Origin: Hevea brasiliensis
Taxonomy: Eukaryota > Streptophyta > Magnoliopsida > Malpighiales > Euphorbiaceae
Assembly (NCBI RefSeq): GCF_030052815.1
Contig: NC_079502.1
Coordinates: 3,558,885-3,622,884, forward strand
DNA: 64,000 bases
Reading direction: 5' to 3'
The position numbers and the translations under genes were made by a program. Of this stretch, positions 33,216 to 45,500 are shown one piece after another (the first letter of the stretch is position 1; the number at the start of each line of letters is the position of its first letter). Below the pieces are notes generated by a model. It was given only the letters and a program-made list of their open reading frames with translations. It searched no databases and was not told the DNA's origin.

Positions 33216-33791
33216 CTTGTAAATTTTATTTTGAAATGAATTGAAGTCCTTTTTCTGTTCAAATTCTTGATGAGATCGGAAAGCGTGCAAATTGTATGAG
33301 TACTTAATTGTTTGAACATATTGGACATCAAACCTGAAAGCCACCATTAACCTAAGTATAAGAGATTAGAAAACATTGTAAGCCTGAGACCGGACTTAGC
33401 CATAACCAAACACCGGGTAAATCTTTAAAACATTGGAAAGACTTAATTTGAATTCTTAAGATCGGGATCGTCAGTAGACCGGACAGAAACCTTTAACTTT
33501 ATTTTAAGAAATATCTGGGACATACAAGTGAGGAACCCGATTCTAGCATTAGCTAAATGACTTTCCACGATATTTGTAAAGAGAGATCGAAGGCGAGAAT
33601 GGATGGTCCGGAGACCCATCATTGATTCAAACTCCTCTGATAAGAGATCAGAAAACAATTAACTAAGTGTGGGATTGGTTTATTTCATGACCGAGCAATC
33701 GATGTGTTCGGAAAAGTCATTTGTGATCGAAGGACGTCGGCTGGGAGTCGATTTTAAAGTCCCTTGACTTCGGTGATCGGCCAAAATATGG

Positions 33792-34760
33792 TGTCGGCAT
33801 TAGGATAAAAGGGAAAAGTGAAATGCCCCGTGTGATTGTACATTAGGTGCTACACGAGGCATGTAAGACCCCTTGAAACTCTCGACAGGTTTTACATTTT
33901 TAGCAATTTAAAGTGCTAAGAACAGGTTTTGGTGGTGACACTACCCCCAGCATACATCATGTTGAACCCAGTGCTAAATGACTTGATATAAAACCTAAAA
34001 ACGTGATCCTAAACACACATAAACCAAACCTAAGACACAATTTGTACAAAAATTTCACTCAAAATCCAATTGAAACCTAATTAATCACTAAGAACAATTA
34101 AAATCCATCAATCCACCAAACACAAACTAAAACATTACTCAACTAATATTCACATTAACAGTCACACCATAAGGAATAACACCCAAATTCAACCCCAAAC
34201 TTAACATTAAAAATTTATGAACAAGGAATAAAATTTTGCTACAGATACTATTCACATGACTAAAATTCTACAGAATTGTACCATGAAATTTCACAAAATA
34301 CCCAATGGCAAATATGTCAATCTCAGTGCAATACATCAAAATTAATTATCTAAAAAGTAAAATCAAAAGTATATTGCTATTAATTACCATGAAAGTTCCT
34401 ATATTTCTCATCAATTTCCTCAAAATTTTGAAACAAAAATGGCCTTCCACTCCACCATGTTGCTACAATCAGACATAAAGCTCAAATTAGTTCAGATTTG
34501 ACTTTGTTAAGAATAGCATGCATTATGGAAAACAAATATAAGGTTTAGCAACTTTCTAAACACTTATTCCTTCAATTCAACATATACATTTGCTAAAAAA
34601 AATCACCAATAACCTGCAGAAAGAAATTTAAATGTCAAATTTGAGTTGAATGGGGTATAAAAATGAAACAAAACAAGAGAAAAATTAAGTATAAGGAAAA
34701 AATTTTGGGGTGCCTCCCAAAGAGCGCTAATTTTAGGTCATTAGCTTGACCATCCTTAAT
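33792..34760. other. Noncoding region 3' of element G
   Basis: No gene. On the minus strand the right end has the GCGCTCTTTGGGAGGCACCCC block that follows pol in Athila-type elements. Around 33850-33890 a GAGGCATGTAAGACCCCTTG segment resembles a piece of the G 5' LTR near 41590, but I cannot align a full 3' LTR. Confidence 0.5.
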
Positions 34761-35938
34761 TTAGTGAATTGGTGGATCATCAAGGAAACAACTTATTCCC
34801 TTCTCAATTGGCTGGCCTGTGATATAAATCTTGAGCCTTTGACCATTAACTTTAAAAAGGCCAGAATTTTCACTCCAAGTATCCACAGCTCCATGGGGAT
34901 AAACTTTCACAACCTTGAAAGGACCAGACCATCTTGATTTCAACTTCCCAGGAAAAAGTCTAAGTCTAGAATTATACAATAAAACCAGGTCACCCTCTTT
35001 AAACTCCTTCCTTTTAATATACTTATCATGCCAAAATCTAGCCATTTCCTTAAAAATCCTATCATTCTCATAGGCATCTAACCTTATTTCTTCAAGTTCG
35101 TTTAATTAAAGTAATCTTTTTTTCTCCAGCACTTTTTAAGTCAAAATTCAAAGTTCGGATTACCCAATATGCTTTGTGTTCCAACTCAACTGGAAAATGA
35201 CATGATTTCCCATAAACTAGCTTAAAAGGTGTAGTTCCAATGAGTGTCTTATAAGTTGTCCTGTATGCCCATAATGCATCATTTAGCCTCAATAACCAAT
35301 CCTTCCTTGAATGATTAATAATTTTTTTTCAAAATTCTCTTCAATTCCCTATTAGATACTTTAACTTGCTCACTGGTCTGAGGATGGTAAGATGCAGCTA
35401 CCTTATGAGTAAACTCATATTTCTTTAAAAGATGTTCAAACTGTTTATTACAGAAATGAGATCCACCATCACTGATTATAGCTCTTGGAGATCCAAATCT
35501 AGTGAAAAAAAACTTCTTCAAAAATTTTACTACTACCCTTGCATCATTTGTAGGGGAAGCAATTGCCTCAACCCATTTTGACACATAATCTACACCTACT
35601 AAAATGTATTTATTCCCAAAAGATGATGGGAATGGTCCCATGAAATCTATGCCCCAAACATCAAATAACACAATCTCCAAAATTTCTTGTTGTGGCATTT
35701 CATTTTTTCTTGAAATATTCCCCACTCTTTGACATCTATCACATCTTAAAATAAATTCTCTCACAATTTTAAACATGTGTGGCCAATAAAATCCAGCTTG
35801 AAGTACCTTAGCCACTGTTTTATTCACACTGAAATGACCTTCATAATCAGAAGAATGATAATGCTCTAAAATGTTTTCTATTTCCTCTTCAGGCACACAC
35901 CTTCTAACTAGGCCATCATTACATCTCTTGAATAACAA
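34761..35938 (-). pseudogene. Element G integrase, frameshifted
   Basis: Three frame segments (35938-35315, 35292-35092, 35045-34761). Zinc-binding region with CDRCQR. The core has [10 protein letters not shown] and [10 protein letters not shown], but the segment holding the catalytic Glu reads [11 protein letters not shown], with Lys where Athila integrases have Glu (normally A-E before VSNRE). The C-terminal part ([34 protein letters not shown]) is well kept. Frame changes near 35310 and 35070. Confidence 0.85.
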
Positions 35939-35965
35939 TGGATCCTCCGATGTTAAAATTTCACA

Positions 35966-37726
35966 TCATGCAAGAATTTTTTTCCTCTGTTGATAGCTCA
36001 AATCTAGTGAGAGAACTCCACATGACAGGTAATTGACAAAATCTGTAAACCATGGCAATGCAGTAATAACAACTAGTAATTGCTCATTTGAGAAGAACTC
36101 GTTAATTGGCAATTCCTCTTCATTTCCATCTTTACTCTGCTGCTTAATCCTTGATAGATGATCTGCTACAAAATTTTCAGCTCCCTTTTTATCTTTAATT
36201 TGTAAATCAAACTCCTGTAGTAATAGAACCCATCTTATCAGTCTTGGCTTTGCTTCCTTTTTATTCATTAAATATCTTATGGCAGCATGGTCTGTATAGA
36301 CAATCACTTTTGATCCAACTAGATAGAACCTAAACTTTTCCATCGCAAATACCATAGCTAATAATTCCTGCTCAGTGGTGGCATAATTTACTTGAGCATC
36401 ATCTAAAGTTTTGCTGGCATAATAGATTGCATAAGATCTCTTCTCTTTTTTCTGACCAAGTACAGCTCCCACAGTAAAGTCACTAGTATCGCACGTAACC
36501 TCAAATGGCAATGACCAATCCGGAGGTTGCCTAATAGGTGCTGTTATTAGAGCTTCCTTTAACCTATTAAAAGAATCAAAACAAGCTTTGTCAAAATTAA
36601 AAGGAACATCATGATTTAACAAATTTATAAGAGGTTTAGCAATTTTTGAAAAATCCTTTATAAATCGCCTGTAGAAACTAGCATGCCCAAGAAAACTTTG
36701 CATTCCCTTCACTGAAGTTGGTGGAGGCATCTTCTTAATCACTTCTACTTTGGCCTTGTCCACTTCAATTCCTTTATGTGATACCAAATGTCCAAAAACC
36801 ATGCCTTCTTGCATCATAAAATGACATTTCTCCCAATTTAGCATCAAATCTATTTCTTCAAATCTTTTAAGCACTTTAGAAATGTTAGATAGACAATTAT
36901 CAAAAGAAAAACCATATACAGAAAAATCATCCATGAAAACATCCATAATTTCCTCAATAAAATCAAAAAATATGGCCATCATACACTGCTGAAAAGTAGC
37001 TGGTGCATTACATAAGTCAAAAGGCATTCTTCTATATGCAAACGTACCATATGGACATGTGAATGTGGTTTTCTCTTGATCACTAAGATGTATTGGGATT
37101 TGGAAAAAACCAGAATACCCATACAAATAACAAAAATATGAATGTTTTGCTAACCTCTTTAACATTTAATCAATAAAAAGCAAGGGAAAATGGTCTTTCC
37201 TAGTGGCACTATTAAGCTTCCTGTAATTTATGCACATCCTCCATCCTGTGACAATTCTAATAGGTATCAACTCATTATTTTCATTTTTCACAACGGTCAC
37301 ACCTCCTTTCTTAGGGATTACATTAACTGGGCTAACCCAACTACTATCAGAAATAGGATAAATGATCCCAGCTTCAAGCAATTTCAAGATTTCTTTCTTC
37401 ACCACTTCTTTCATATTAGGATTCAACCTTTTTTGATGTTCTATGGTGGCTTTAAAATTATCCTCTAAAAGAATCCTATGCATGTACAAGGTAGGGCTTA
37501 TACCCTTGATATCATTAATGGTGTAACCAATGACTTTCCTATGCGCTCTTAACTCTCTCAATAACTTTTCAACTTGTACATCATTCAGACTTGCACTAAC
37601 AATGATAGGATAAGTTGAATTAGGTATAAGAAAAGCATACCTTAATGTAGATGGAAGTGGTTTAAGGTCTACCTGTGGTGTTTCCTTCTCATCTAGCAAG
37701 GGTGGTTGTCCAACTTCATGTTTCAA
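35966..37726 (-). pseudogene. Element G reverse transcriptase and RNase H
   Basis: A single frame with one TAA stop at 37166-37168 where Gln normally stands (FID-stop-MLKRLA). Upstream: SWVSPVNVIPKKGG and GWRMCINYRKLN. The first catalytic block is [12 protein letters not shown] with Tyr in place of the usual Asp. The second is [10 protein letters not shown] with both Asp present. RNase H is intact in sequence ([46 protein letters not shown]). The enzyme cannot be active as it stands. Confidence 0.9.
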
Positions 37727-37876
37727 CTCTTCAACTTACAAAACTTAATCTCCTACAACTTCTTGAGTAGCCTCCAAAATTTGAGCAAAAGCTATAACAT
37801 CAGGATTTTCATCCTTTGTTGTTCTACTATGTACCAAACAATTCTCCAAAGGGTCCTCAGGATATCTTTTCCTAAA

Positions 37877-38377
37877 TTATTCTTTCACAATCTCATCAAT
37901 AACATCTACCCTTAAACAAGGGTTAACTCTATGATGTTTCTTCAAAGTTTGATTCAAATTAAATTCAACCTCCTCTTCTCCAACTTTTAATGTCAATCTA
38001 CCATTCTTCACATCAATTATAGCCCCTGCTGTGGCTAAAAATGGCCTTCCTAAAATGATAGGTATGTGATTATCCTCTTCCATTTTAAGAACCATAAAAT
38101 CCACAGGAATGAAAAATTTCCCAACTTTTAAGGGTATATTTTCCAAAATTGCTACTAGATATTTGATAGATCTATTAGCTAGTTGCAAAAAAATGGTTTT
38201 TGGCTTCAATTCTCCAACCTTCAACTTTTCACAAATAGAGAGTGGCATCAAACTTACACTAGCTCCAAGATCACACAATGCTTTGTTAATGCTAGTGTCC
38301 CCAATATGACAAGGAATAAAGAAACTTCCTGGATCCTTCAATTTCGGTGGGAGCTTATTTTGTAAGAGAGCACTCAC
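37877..38377 (-). pseudogene. Element G aspartic protease
   Basis: A clean frame with FFIPCHIGDTSINKALCDLGASVSLMPLSIC, the DLGAS active site typical of Athila, and IILGRPFLATAGAIIDV. The frame is open through this domain, but the flanking gag-pro linker (38380-39117) carries stops. Confidence 0.8.
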
Positions 38378-39117
38378 TTTTGTATTAATGCCACAGTTGC
38401 ATAATCTTTTAGTCTCCTCTTATTTGACAAAATTTCTTTCAGGAACTTAGCATATGAGGGCATTTGAGAAATTGCATCTATAAATGGAATATTGATGTAT
38501 AATTTCTTCAAAACTTCTAAAAATTTCCCGAACTGCTTATCTAGCTTTGCTTTCTGAAACCTCTAAGGATATGGCAATGGCGGCTTGTATGGTGGTGGAG
38601 GCACATACTTTTCCTCTTCTTCTTTTTCAATTTCCTTCTTTTTGTTTGCTTCCTCATTAACTTCGTCATGATTTGAAGTAGATTCATTCTTGTCTTCATC
38701 TTTTTTCTTCTTTTCCTCTTCTACCTTATCTTTCTTTTCATCTCCAACAATTTTCCCACTCCTTAGGATCACTGCCTTGCAATGTTCTCTTGGATTCTCT
38801 GGCTAACTTGGAAGTTTTCCTTGTGCTTTGCTAGAAGAACTTGCTTGTTGAGTTATTTGGTTTTCCAACATCCTGTTATGAGTGGCAAGCTGATCTATCC
38901 TTGAAGTTAATTGCTGAATCATTTCTCCTTGTTTCTGTTGAGCAGCTAAGAAATTCTCCATCATAGACTTCAAAATTGAATCTTGGTCTGAAGATTGAAC
39001 TGGTGGTTATGGAATAAGTGCATTTTGATTCCTTTGTGGTGGAAATCCAGGTGGTACTCTATTTTGCTAAAAATTCTACTACTGCTGCTAGAAATTAGGA
39101 GGTTATTGATAATTCTG
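38378..39117 (-). pseudogene. Element G gag-protease linker, stop-rich
   Basis: Contains a Lys/Glu-rich frame (38772-38563, with MILRSGKIV start block and an EEEEKYVPPPPYKPPLPYP end) typical of the Athila region between gag and protease. The right part (39067-39120) has six stops in 18 codons among Gln codons. Confidence 0.7.
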
Positions 39118-40182
39118 CTACTGCTGTCCTTGTCGACCTGCCCAAGAAAAGTTAGGGCGATTTCTCCATGCTGGATTATATGTAGCAAACAAAGGATTAC
39201 CAACTGGTTTCTGATTATAATTTCTAACAAAATAAACTTGCTCATTTCCAAACTCTTGCCCATAAGAAGGAAAATCATTGATACAATGCATATTTCCTGC
39301 ACCAACATCTTCTGCATGACTAGATCCTCCAATTGAAGCATCAACCTTCATGCTTAACTTATCCATTTTTCTTGTTAAAGCATCAATTTTGGCATTAAAC
39401 ATACTCATGGCATCTAACTCATATACACCAGTTGATGGCTTCTTTGTTTCATTTCTTTCACAGCTCCATTGATAATTATTGTAAGCAATTTTATCCAATG
39501 CTGAATAAGCTTCATCTTCTGACTTCTCCATAAGATTACCTCCTAAAGATACATCAATTATACTTCTAATTGCTGGATACACACCATTGTAGAAATGTTG
39601 AACTAACATCCATTTAGGGATTCCATGATGTGGACATCTCCTTTAAAGATCCTTATATCTCTCCCATGCTTCATAGAGACTCTCATCATCCCTTGGTCTG
39701 AAAGAAGTTAATTCATTTCTCAATTTTGCAGTCTTGCTAGGAGGAAAGTATTGAGCCAAGAAAGCTTGTGACAACTCATCCCAAGTAGTTATTGAACCTG
39801 GAGGTAATGAATGCAACCACTCCCTAACACAATCCTTCAAGGAAAAAGGAAATAATCTTAGCCGGATGGCATCATCTAACACTCCATATATCTTCAGCAT
39901 GTCACTAATCTCAAGAAAATGTGCAAGGTGCACATGTGGACTCTCAGTAGGACCTCTCCCAAATTGTGATTGTTGAACCATTTGGAAAAGTGAGGGCTTC
40001 AACTCAAAATTATTCGCTTCCACTCTAGGCCTTGTAATACTTGGTTTAAAATCTTCATAGCTAGGAAAAGCATGATCCTTAATTGATCTGTTTTTGTTGT
40101 TTGTCATAGCTTCTATCACTTGTTGCTCTTGCTGTCTTTGAATTCGGAGTTCAGCTTTTCTTCTTTTAAACTCTGCTCTCAA
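39118..40182 (-). pseudogene. Element G gag
   Basis: A single frame with one TAA stop at 39643-39645 (YKDL-stop-RRCPHHG). The capsid-like core includes SLFQMVQQSQFGRGPTESP, SLKDCVREWLHSLPPGSI, WDELSQAFLAQYFPPSKTAK and MVQHFYNGV-like blocks (LVQHFYNGVYP). The RNKNNRSIKDHAFPSYEDF-type start is typical of Athila. No CCHC zinc knuckle is seen, which is usual for the lineage. Confidence 0.85.
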
Positions 40183-40380
40183 AGCTTTAGCTATCTTTTC
40201 AATCTCAGGATCAAAAATTAAATCAATTTATGCACTTTTTGTTCTTCTCATATAAAAGATATGTACCTGAAAAATCAAAACAAGAAAATCTCAAAGTAAA
40301 ATGAAAAAGAAAAGAAATTAAAATAAACAATAAAATGCCCAAATTAACCAAACAATCAATCGTCTAATATCAAACAAAAA

Positions 40381-40402
40381 CAAATCCCTGCCAATGGCAC
40401 CA
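40381..40402 (-). promoter_or_regulatory. Primer-binding site of element G
   Basis: Minus strand TGGTGCCATTGGCAGGGAT begins seven bases after the LTR end (...GTATCA). It is the Athila-type PBS, thought to match a tRNA-Asp 3' end. Confidence 0.8.
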
Positions 40403-40408
40403 AAAACT

Positions 40409-42018
40409 TGATACGTACTCCGCAAGTATACGGGTCATTCAAGAAGTAAAGAAAAGATATTGTCCCATAGAGATTTGTTGTTTGAGTACCAAACTATAAA
40501 AGTCACGATTATTTGGGCTATCAATAATTTGTGCCAAAAATAGAGTAAGAGATGCAACAAATTAAATTGAAAAAAATAAGAAAATTATAATGAAATAAGC
40601 AATTAAATTTTTAAGTACTATACTAATTTATTAAAATTTCAGCAAGTAATTAAAAATTTAATTAATAATGGTAAAAATTGATTCCAGAGTTGAAGTTCAT
40701 GAAGTAAATTTTATTGGGATTTGGATAGGCAAACCAAGATTGAAGGAAATACAAGTTTGAAGGAAGTTGATTCTGATTTCCTTTAATTTCTCTTTCAGGC
40801 AAACTAAAGAGTGTTTTAAAGGAAACTAAATCACATTCTCATGTGATATTTAATTATCCAAAACCCTTTAAGCACTTTAATCAACTTGAAATTCCTCTTA
40901 ACCCACTAGTTTTATTTCTAACACTAGGTGATTAAGTTCATTATCTTGATTATCTATCATAGATTTTCACCTTTCGATCCTTCAATCTAATATTAAGAAC
41001 AAAACCCAAAGAGTACCAATAATGGGTATGTAAATAAGCACACAAGATAAAAATCAAAACTTATATATATTAAAATCTGGCTAAAACTAGTCTAAATCCA
41101 CAAATAAAACTTAAATCATTACACCCAACTCTGAAATCCTAAGTATCTACTCACTCATACTTGCATTTACAAGTAGTAAATATAAAATAAAGTAAGAAAA
41201 CATGAAAATAAGACTAAAAATAAAAGAACCTAGAAAAGAGAATCCAAATCTCTGAAAATGGAAGCTGAAAAACATCACTCTGTAGGTGTCCTTCCTCCAG
41301 AAAAATGGCATAATTCCTTCTTTCCTTCCTCTTTTGATTTTTCTCTCTCTTTCTCCCTATGGTAAAAAATGAGAATATGATGCTTATATATCCCTTCAAA
41401 CTTTGCCCTAAAAATAGTCTCTAAAGGGATAAAGATAAAAGGTGTAAAAGGTGTGAAAAGAGAAAATTTTTCCATGTCAGCAAATCTGCTAGCACCATAT
41501 CACATGCCTCATATTGATTTAAGTTATTTTCCACATGCCTCATGTTAATTCAAAGGAGGAGCCTTTAGATTCTGCATGACTAGCTACACAGAGCATGTTG
41601 AAGACCCTGAAACTTTCGGCATGTTTTGTTCCAAAATCTCTGTTTACACGACCCAATGTTGAATCTACATGCCTCATGTGGATTCCTGCTGGCTGACTCA
41701 TATCTTTACATGACCTTCAACACGGGGCATGTTAAACCCTTTGAAAATCTCGGCTGGTCTTCTTCCTTAGATAAATTTTCTTCATTTTCTACACTACTTT
41801 AAGCTTCCAAATCACTTTGAATTTTTTCTATATGGACCTTTTTGCCTTTAAACCTTATTAAAACCTATCAAAAATATTAAAATTTCAAAAATCAAAATAA
41901 TAAAACTAAAATTAATAAATTAACTAAAATAAGTACTAAAAGCATAAAATTACTAAACTAAAAAGGGCAAAATAGATGCAAAACTACTCTAAAATACTTA
42001 TATAAAATTGGTTTATCA
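40409..42018 (-). repeat. 5' LTR of element G, 1.6 kb
   Basis: Minus strand start TGATAAACCAATTTTATATAAG at 42018 and end GTACGTATCA at 40409. The U3 contains several direct copies of a CATG(C)CTCATGT-type motif around 41500-41700. No matching 3' LTR is found at the left side of G. Confidence 0.75.
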
Positions 42019-42546
42019 ATTATTATAAGTGAATAGGTTGCAAGGGATGGAAAAGATGCTGCATATATTGTCTGTGATGATAGACAGAACTGTGTTTATA
42101 AGTTTGGAGAAATTTTGAACAGCCTTCTTGTAATAAAATGAAGAAATGATAATGGAGTTATATGATTCATTCTCCACTAAAAAGCAGAGAGCACCAAGAT
42201 CTCCATTCTCGGGATGGTATTGGCCTCAAACACATACCTATTGTCCTCCACTAGACAAATCAAAGAACCCGATATTTATTTTCTTCCATAAGCAAAACGC
42301 ATACCTTCATGAAATTCCAATTTATACATAATGATAAACATAGAGTAAAATAGAGAGAGATAATGGTGCCAAAGCCTTTTTTTTATTCAAAGTTGTTTCC
42401 CACATATAATGGTACTAGTTCAAATATTTATTGTTCATTTGGTATACATTTCACAACTCAAATATGCGTGTACCTCACTTTCAGGGTCATATATATATAG
42501 AGAGAGAGAGTGTGTTGAGGTGTGAGATAGAAAGAAAAATAGTTCA
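42019..42546. other. Flank between element G and solo LTR
   Basis: No gene. Contains a TATATATATAG(AG)n run at 42488-42510. I see no further structure. Confidence 0.4.
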
Positions 42547-45500
42547 TGTAACACCCCTATATGCATAGCCTGGTATATTTCACTATTTCGGTGACCGGTG
42601 TCGGTCCGGACAATTAAGGGAATTAGAACCACATCTAAGACACCTAGATAAGCCCTGATGCAAACAATCGGTGATTACTAGATAGTTAAGTATAAATAAG
42701 AAAACAAAACATAAAAGGTTAAATGAGCCGAGAGTCACAGTGATGGGTGATCTTCCCGGGAAGTGATTGTGAGGTCAGTTTTAACCCGAATTTTGAATCG
42801 AAAAATGTGACGCCGCGATCCTATGGACTACTGCGAACACAGTGGAAAAGAGAAAAATCACATAAAAGAATTGTTAAACAGGTCAAATAATTAGGTCAGG
42901 AATCCGGAAGAAATCTTGAATTACTTACAAACCGAATCAGACCGACGAGGGACAAATTGGTCAATTCACCCCTAGAGCTTACTCCTGACCTAACTGTCCA
43001 ATAAAATCAAAAAAATGAAAATTTCGGAATCGAGAATTAAATTAAATAACTATGGAAAAAATTAAAGAAAAAGAAAAAGGGAAAAGAAATGGATTATTAC
43101 ATCATTAGGTGACATCATGAATGATGTCAAAATTAAAATTATTTTACCCAAATTTTTTACTAAGTCAATTATGGCATAAATGGAGAAAAAAACAAAATTA
43201 AAAAGACAAAATTTTTTTCTTCTTCTTCTCCAAATTTCCGTAGCTCTCTCTCTCCCATTTGTTCTCTCACCAAAAACCTCTATTAAAGCATGAAATCAAG
43301 CTCTTAAACCCCTAAATTACCCATAAATTCCCCAAATCTCTTTGATTAAAGCTTGTTATCTTCACTTGAGAAGAAGATTGAGGAAGGAAAGAAAGAAAGA
43401 AAAAGGAAGAAATTGAAGAAATAGAGATCAAACAAAGGTTAGTACTTAAACTTAACATCTTTTGTTAAATTTTCATGTTCTTAGTTAAGTTAACCTAGAA
43501 TTGAACTTAAATTCAAACAAAAACTATCATGGAAGGACCAAATAGAAATTTTTGCCAGCTATAGGGGGGACTTGATTTGCAAGATTTTGATGAACTTGAA
43601 TGGTTAATTAGGTTGAATTAAGCATGTAGATAATGAATATACACTTTAATTTCATTAGATTTCAAAATTTTGTAATTAGGGTTCTTAACCTCTTGAAAAT
43701 TGGGAGGAAATTTTGAAAAATGGTCAATTGGTGCAAATGACCCTAATTGAAGTGAGAAATGGTCAATTGGGACCATTTGTGGCATGTTTGAATTGGTAGA
43801 AACCAAGTGCAATTTGGATTGGTTAGAGCCATTATTCTGGCAGCTTGACCAAGGTCCCTTTCAGAGATTAAAACTGAAAATTTACCAACCCAATTGGTGT
43901 GAGGCAAATTGGGAATGAAAATAGACACATAATGACACATTTTTCATTGAGGAATCATGCCTAGAAAATGACATTAGCATAGTGAATAATTAGGTCAAAC
44001 CCGAGTGTAGTGCACTGCCACTGTACCAAAATAACCAAATAAATAGTGTTTGTTCATTTGACCATAACTTGGGCTATACAAGTCCAAATGACCTGATTTT
44101 TGTGGCATTGGAAAGGTATGACATATCACTACAACTTTCATGAAGAACACTAACTCAAATTTTTCCCATAACCCAGTCATTTTGCCACTTAAAATTAGTG
44201 GTCCAAAACTGCTAGAACCAAATTAGGTGCCCAGAAATCTGGGTTAGAGCAATCTGGCCAGCTATGTTCAAATTGTCATATCTTGGGCTACAAAACTCCG
44301 AATGAAGTGATTCAAAAGGGGGATTAAAGCTAAGACAATAAGGAACAACTTCTATGAAGAATACTTAGCCAAATTCCCACCGCAACATGATCAATGGAAC
44401 AATGCAATACAGGACATCAAAACTGAAAATTTGAAATTGTGCCTAGAAGACCTAAAAATTAAAGGGGCAACCAAAATCAACAAATTAAGCAACTAAAATG
44501 TGGTATGTGGGTGAAATTAAAATTCTCATACCTATTAAGCATAAGAAAGTCAATAATTTGACTTAAATAGTATCATAAATAGTAAACCGAAATGCAAAAT
44601 TCAAAGAACGTTAAATTAAACATATTTGAGCTAGACATGAGTAATTGTGAATTTCTGATTGAACTTATTATACGTTATGATATTGAAATGCTGTAAAATT
44701 ATGTGTTTCAATTGAAAAGAATAACGGGAAAGAACCCAAGACATCGAGTCAAGGCCTAGAGGCGACTCACATAAAGTTTGTGCACAATATAAAATTTTTC
44801 TGTAAATTCTTTTGACAATTTATTTTGATAAATAAATTGTGATTTATTTTTATTGCAAATTTGTGAATGAAATGAATATTATGCTTTTGACTTAAATTGT
44901 TAGAAATTTAATTATATGTGTTTGAATTGTCAATAAATGTTTAGTAAAATGTTAAGATAGTTTTGAAACCACAGTGTCATAACTATATATCTGAATGCCT
45001 CACTAGCATGCCTAGTGGAAGGAATTAATTTTGAATTTTGAATTCCCTCTCTGGCTGAAATGTTGAGGTGTGTGCCAATAGAGGAAGAAATTGAATGGGT
45101 ACCCATAGTTTGAGCTAGCTAGCCTTGAGATTCCTCATAATCCTCCGGCTATTGAGATGAACATTGTGCTGATGGCATGATATAACTGTGTATTTTTATA
45201 AAATCTGTTTTGGGACTTCCGAAATGAGACTGTTTTGACTAAAATTATCAATTGTATTTGTATTTGTTTTCATTTTCAGTACCATATTTGAATAAACGTG
45301 ATTTGATTTATGCATAAGATTTTATGTGTAACACCCCTGATTTTTTATATATTATTATTGGGCTTCGTGTAGGTATCCTCAATTTGAATTTCCTCTGGAA
45401 AAGTCTCTGGATCGAGGTTTTGGCTACCCCACCATTGTCGGGCATCGGCAAAGGTAAAACGAACCTTGCTTTTTCGTAATTTTCTAGTGCTTAAATAGGA

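Larger units (their letters stand above)
30318..33791 (+). mobile_element. Cassette copy B, plus strand (right arm of mirror structure), least damaged copy
   Basis: Starts TGGTGACTGC directly after the LTR2 end, so this could also be a primer-binding site (compare TGGCGACTCC of D). Leader, 32-bp palindromic repeats (30785-30885), TATA box, two-exon gene and tail ending CCAAAATATGG. Next come TGTCGGCA and unrelated sequence of the element G region. Copy C matches it closely from 30636 on. Confidence 0.7.
33798..42018 (-). mobile_element. Element G: Athila-type Ty3/gypsy retrotransposon
   Basis: Read right to left: 5' LTR (42018-40409), PBS, gag, protease with a DLGAS motif, RT, RNase H, integrase. 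The TGGTGCCATTGGC PBS, the LTR start TGATAAACC, the gag sequence type and the GGGAGGCA(C)CCC block after pol all indicate the Athila lineage. No env-like ORF and no clear 3' LTR are seen. The left limit is set where cassette B stops. Confidence 0.85.

Noticed and set aside
32784..33347. 187-codon minus-strand frame opposite cassette exon 2
   Set aside because: Shadow of the repetitive coiled-coil sequence on the plus strand.
43618..44180. Short minus-strand frames repeated at 54169-54618
   Set aside because: Same LTR family sequence in two copies; frames are short and noncoding LTR DNA.
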